From Lachnospiraceae bacterium (GTDB lineage Bacteria; Bacillota; Clostridia; Lachnospirales; Lachnospiraceae), in assembly GCA_015057585.1 (NCBI GenBank), contig SVEF01000022.1:1-40434 (forward strand): a DNA stretch of 40,434 nt. The letters run 5' to 3'. Both the position numbers and the translations under genes were made by a program. The notes under the pieces are model-generated. The model ran no database searches. It saw only the letters and a list, made by a program, of their open reading frames with translations, and was not told the origin of the DNA. Positions 40,129 through 40,434 of the stretch are shown here, in pieces. Positions within the stretch are counted from its first letter, which is position 1. The number at the start of each line of letters is the position of its first letter.

Positions 40129-40434
40129 ATGAAAAAGAAATTCTTATTAGTATTAGCGGTTATCGCATTGATTGGTTTGATTGGCTGTCAGAATACTACA
40201 ACAGCGGAAACACCATCGGCAACACCAACGAGTGAGCCCACAGCAACAAGTACGCCTGCGCCGACAGCAACGAGTACCCCGGCACCAACGGCAACAAGTA
40301 CTCCGGTACCGACAGCAACAAACACTCCGGTGCCGACAGCAACAAGTACCCCGGTACCGACAGCAACAAACACTCCGGTGCCGACAGCAACGAGCACTCC
40401 GGTGCCAACGGCAACACCAACACCGACAGTGGAT
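40129..40434 (+). CDS. Second Pro/Thr-rich lipoprotein, cut by window edge
   Basis: A frame open to the end of the window, 102 codons visible. The signal peptide ends at LIGC (C20), followed by a repeated (S/N)TP(A/V)PTAT linker. Its start context, TTTGGAGGTACGTATG, resembles that of the BspA-like gene (ATTATGGAGGTACATATG), and both begin MKKK(L/F). It is probably another surface lipoprotein, perhaps with LRR repeats beyond the window; the folded domain is not seen. Confidence 0.75.
   Translation, partial: MKKKFLLVLAVIALIGLIGCQNTTTAETPSATPTSEPTATSTPAPTATSTPAPTATSTPVPTATNTPVPTATSTPVPTATNTPVPTATSTPVPTATPTPTVD
40217..40428. repeat. Pro/Thr linker tandem repeat
   Basis: Units of about 24 bases (ACTCCGGTGCCGACAGCAAC, with variants) repeat through the visible part of the second lipoprotein, encoding [16 protein letters not shown]. 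Confidence 0.8.

Overview
The window reads as a chromosomal segment from an anaerobic, probably spore-forming Firmicute of the Lachnospiraceae type. The evidence is a trimeric NAD(P)-linked [FeFe] hydrogenase, SpoIIR and SipL-like sporulation proteins, a T-box-controlled ileS, DUF1934/DUF951/DUF6171 small proteins, BspA-type leucine-rich-repeat lipoproteins with Pro/Thr linkers, strong AGGAGG ribosome binding sites and moderate GC. No insertion sequence, CRISPR array, tRNA or rRNA was found. The assignment rests on recognised families and not on a database search.

Layout. 1-1600: a leftward AAA ATPase (DUF4143 type) with a terminator and a 33-bp-period repeat upstream. 1625-1838: a 214-bp imperfect palindrome. 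1848-6865: a leftward five-gene hydrogenase operon (hydC, histidine-kinase-like ATPase, hndB-like, hydB, hydA). 6942-6959: a near-consensus Rex operator in the divergent intergenic region. 7125-10331: a rightward cluster DRTGG / RsbW-like ATPase / sensory-type [FeFe] hydrogenase homologue / DRTGG / PHP, probably a redox- or H2-sensing module for the hydrogenase. 10342-12358: PrcB-like lipoprotein and SipL-like DUF3794-LysM protein. 12360-14788 (leftward): unknown 215-aa protein, ispE, spoIIR. 15002-19797: alpha/beta hydrolase, membrane-anchored MurF-like ligase, ddl, murI, DUF1934. 19959-22999 (leftward): small membrane protein, plsC-like acyltransferase, VanY-like carboxypeptidase lipoprotein. 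23163-29136: T-box, ileS (type 2) and glgP. 29362-32302: sigma factor with a long C-terminal extension, and a degenerate LytM (SpoIIQ-like) protein. 32527-33943: hemolysin III family protein, DUF951, DUF6171. 34092-35638: an orphan MotA-like protein followed by an XRE regulator whose membrane half also resembles MotA. 35782-36851: rpsF-ssb-rpsR. 37055-40434: small protein, XRE repressor, BspA-like lipoprotein, a decayed ORF and a second Pro/Thr-rich lipoprotein cut by the window edge.

How it fits together. The hydrogenase operon and the sensory cluster diverge from one Rex-site-bearing control region, so NADH/NAD ratio and perhaps H2 itself could be read and returned to hydrogenase expression or activity. 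The cell-wall genes (MurF-like, Ddl, MurI, VanY-like) make and trim the D-Ala-D-Ala stem end. The best candidates for undescribed biology are the sensory hydrogenase cluster, the MotA / XRE-MotA pair, and the XRE-controlled BspA promoter with two tandem operators. Several gene ends carry very long nested inverted repeats, which is a recurrent oddity of this segment.
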